From: Mailhella sp.
GTDB taxonomy: Bacteria; Desulfobacterota; Desulfovibrionia; Desulfovibrionales; Desulfovibrionaceae
Assembly: GCA_017408905.1 (NCBI GenBank)
Contig: JAFQTU010000051.1
Location: 1 to 58,685 of the forward strand
Direction: 5' to 3'
Length of the DNA: 58,685 nt
Of the stretch, positions 57,599-58,685 are shown one piece after another. The position numbers were made by a program, and so were the translations under genes. The notes beneath the pieces are model-generated. The model was not told the DNA's origin. It saw only the letters and a program-made list of their open reading frames with translations, and searched no databases. The first letter of the stretch is position 1; each line of letters begins with the position of its first letter.

Positions 57599-58685
57599 TC
57601 ACAGATAGATACGTCCCTTCGGAGGGATATGATGCTTCAGCGGCTGGCCGTCCTTATCCAGCGTATTGAGCATGACGGCCCTGCAGTAGTCCTGAACGGC
57701 ACGCACATAGGAATCCCCGGACTTGTGGAAGAGTTCTTCCAGCGTCTTGAAGGTGAAGAGCTTGCCTACGAGGAACGCGTCGCTGCCCTTCTGGAGCTCT
57801 GCCCAGTTCGAGGACAGGCGGATGAAGTCACGATCAAGATAGAGGACATGGTGCTGGATAGTGAATTCCGGCAGCTGGGCCAGACCGTAGAAAACGGAAT
57901 CCTTCCCTATCTGCTTGGCAGAGGGGATGCAGTTCTGAAGAGATTCCGCTTCTCTCTGCACGCGTTTCTGCATGTTCTCCACGCGGGAGAGCCAGATGCT
58001 GGAATGCTTTTTGAAGTTGTGGGCGAACTTGTCGAGGCTGATGAGGACAAGGCCATCGCCCCTGAGCGCGAAGGACTGGCTGTCCACATTATAGGACATA
58101 TACTTGCCCAGTTCGGCCCGGATGGAATGCAGCTGTTTCATGACGTCGTCGCTGGCGATGAAGCGGCCGTCCTTCCTTTCACCCTTCTTCACGTTCTCCG
58201 TGTAGGACTTGAGCAGATTTCTGATATTGGTGATCACCTGCAGATAATTTTTGGCGTAGCCCTGACTCCAGTTCAGCAACTCCCCGTAATACTTTATGCC
58301 TCGGTAGAGGGCGGGGCGGTAATCCTTCACGTCCACATGCATACCGTACAGGTTGGCGATATGGGGAACGAGGGAGTTTATGATCTTGCTTTCCCGCCGG
58401 AGAGCCTCCTCCTCGGCGCTGTTGCCGAAGACGAGGGGCGGGCCGTTGTCCAGATCGATGAGCGACTGCTTGTAGGCGATGAGCTGGGGCACGCAGAGCG
58501 CGGTCTTGTCGGGATCCCACACGAAATCGTTTTCGAATTTGTCGTTGGCGGTGACGCAGGATTGCAGGGCCTTGAAGGCGTTCTGCATCTTCTCGGCCTG
58601 CTGCTGGGCATAGACGCGGCCGTTCACAGGGGCTTTGTTGGCTTTGTCCTGAAACTGCTGGTTCTGGGCGAAGGCCGGAACGGCA
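57599..58685 (-). CDS. Exported helical protein of unknown function, 5' end missing
   Basis: The frame stays open to the right edge of the window; upstream of an internal GTG (58627) it reads AVPAFAQNQQFQDKANKAP, which looks like the end of a signal peptide with an AFA-Q cleavage. So the true start is beyond 58685 and at least 361 residues are visible. The mature part is mostly helical and polar with three cysteines, no enzyme motif. Ends HIPPKGRIYL. About 150 bases separate it from the lipoprotein gene downstream on the same strand. Confidence 0.75.
   Translation of the reverse strand, partial: AVPAFAQNQQFQDKANKAPVNGRVYAQQQAEKMQNAFKALQSCVTANDKFENDFVWDPDKTALCVPQLIAYKQSLIDLDNGPPLVFGNSAEEEALRRESKIINSLVPHIANLYGMHVDVKDYRPALYRGIKYYGELLNWSQGYAKNYLQVITNIRNLLKSYTENVKKGERKDGRFIASDDVMKQLHSIRAELGKYMSYNVDSQSFALRGDGLVLISLDKFAHNFKKHSSIWLSRVENMQKRVQREAESLQNCIPSAKQIGKDSVFYGLAQLPEFTIQHHVLYLDRDFIRLSSNWAELQKGSDAFLVGKLFTFKTLEELFHKSGDSYVRAVQDYCRAVMLNTLDKDGQPLKHHIPPKGRIYL

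Noticed and set aside
1..58685. CRISPR arrays, prophage structural genes, toxin-antitoxin pairs, biosynthetic gene clusters
   Set aside because: No regularly spaced repeats and no proteins of these types were found on either strand.

Overview
The window is GC-rich bacterial chromosome. It opens on the 3' end of a 5S rRNA and is mostly compact housekeeping sequence. The gene set fits a strictly anaerobic Desulfobacterota, most likely a host-associated Desulfovibrionaceae: meso-diaminopimelate dehydrogenase, SelA, a three-gene TRAP importer, a flavoredoxin-type flavin reductase, a Crp/Fnr regulator beside flavohemoglobin, and a type III secretion chaperone. The genus assignment is inference; no marker here proves it.

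Layout. 0-3.5 kb: 5S rRNA end, small lipoprotein, ddh, small membrane protein, GT2 glycosyltransferase. 3.5-12.6 kb (minus strand): a tight run folC > 1444-aa unknown protein > CesT-type chaperone > selA > M18 aminopeptidase; the two central genes look like a type III effector and its chaperone set inside a housekeeping operon. 12.8-17.6 kb: AMIN-domain protein, mtnA, class II aldolase, two tandem OB-fold (YgiW/YdeI) periplasmic proteins, mtnP; mtnP, mtnA and the aldolase together suggest a methylthioadenosine or 5'-deoxyadenosine salvage shunt ending in DHAP.

17.87-32.15 kb is a genomic island of about 14.3 kb inserted into the 3' end of tRNA-Ser(GCT). It has a 17-bp direct repeat at its ends, a tyrosine integrase next to the tRNA, and the tRNA's own terminator stranded at the far end. 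It carries a large sigma-54 activator with unusual input domains, two -24/-12 promoters each preceded by a pair of matching palindromes, and a catabolic set: SDR dehydrogenase, MmsA/IolA-type aldehyde dehydrogenase, ThDP enzyme, TRAP transporter, amidohydrolase and flavin reductase. Transporter, enzymes and dedicated regulator form a self-contained uptake-and-oxidation module for a small carboxylate or sulfonate that I cannot identify. It is the best candidate for an undescribed system here.

32-45 kb: DmsC-like anchor, YitT-like protein, mfd, surA-like chaperone, rodZ-like gene, recO, glyQ, glyS, rpsT, HMA2-like protein. 45-48.8 kb: cytochrome c peroxidase remnant, hmp, Crp/Fnr regulator with flavodoxin-like gene, IS5-type transposase remnant. 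48.8-58.7 kb (minus strand): pbpC with the alpha-2-macroglobulin gene (the classic periplasmic defence pair), a lipoprotein, and an exported protein that runs off the window.
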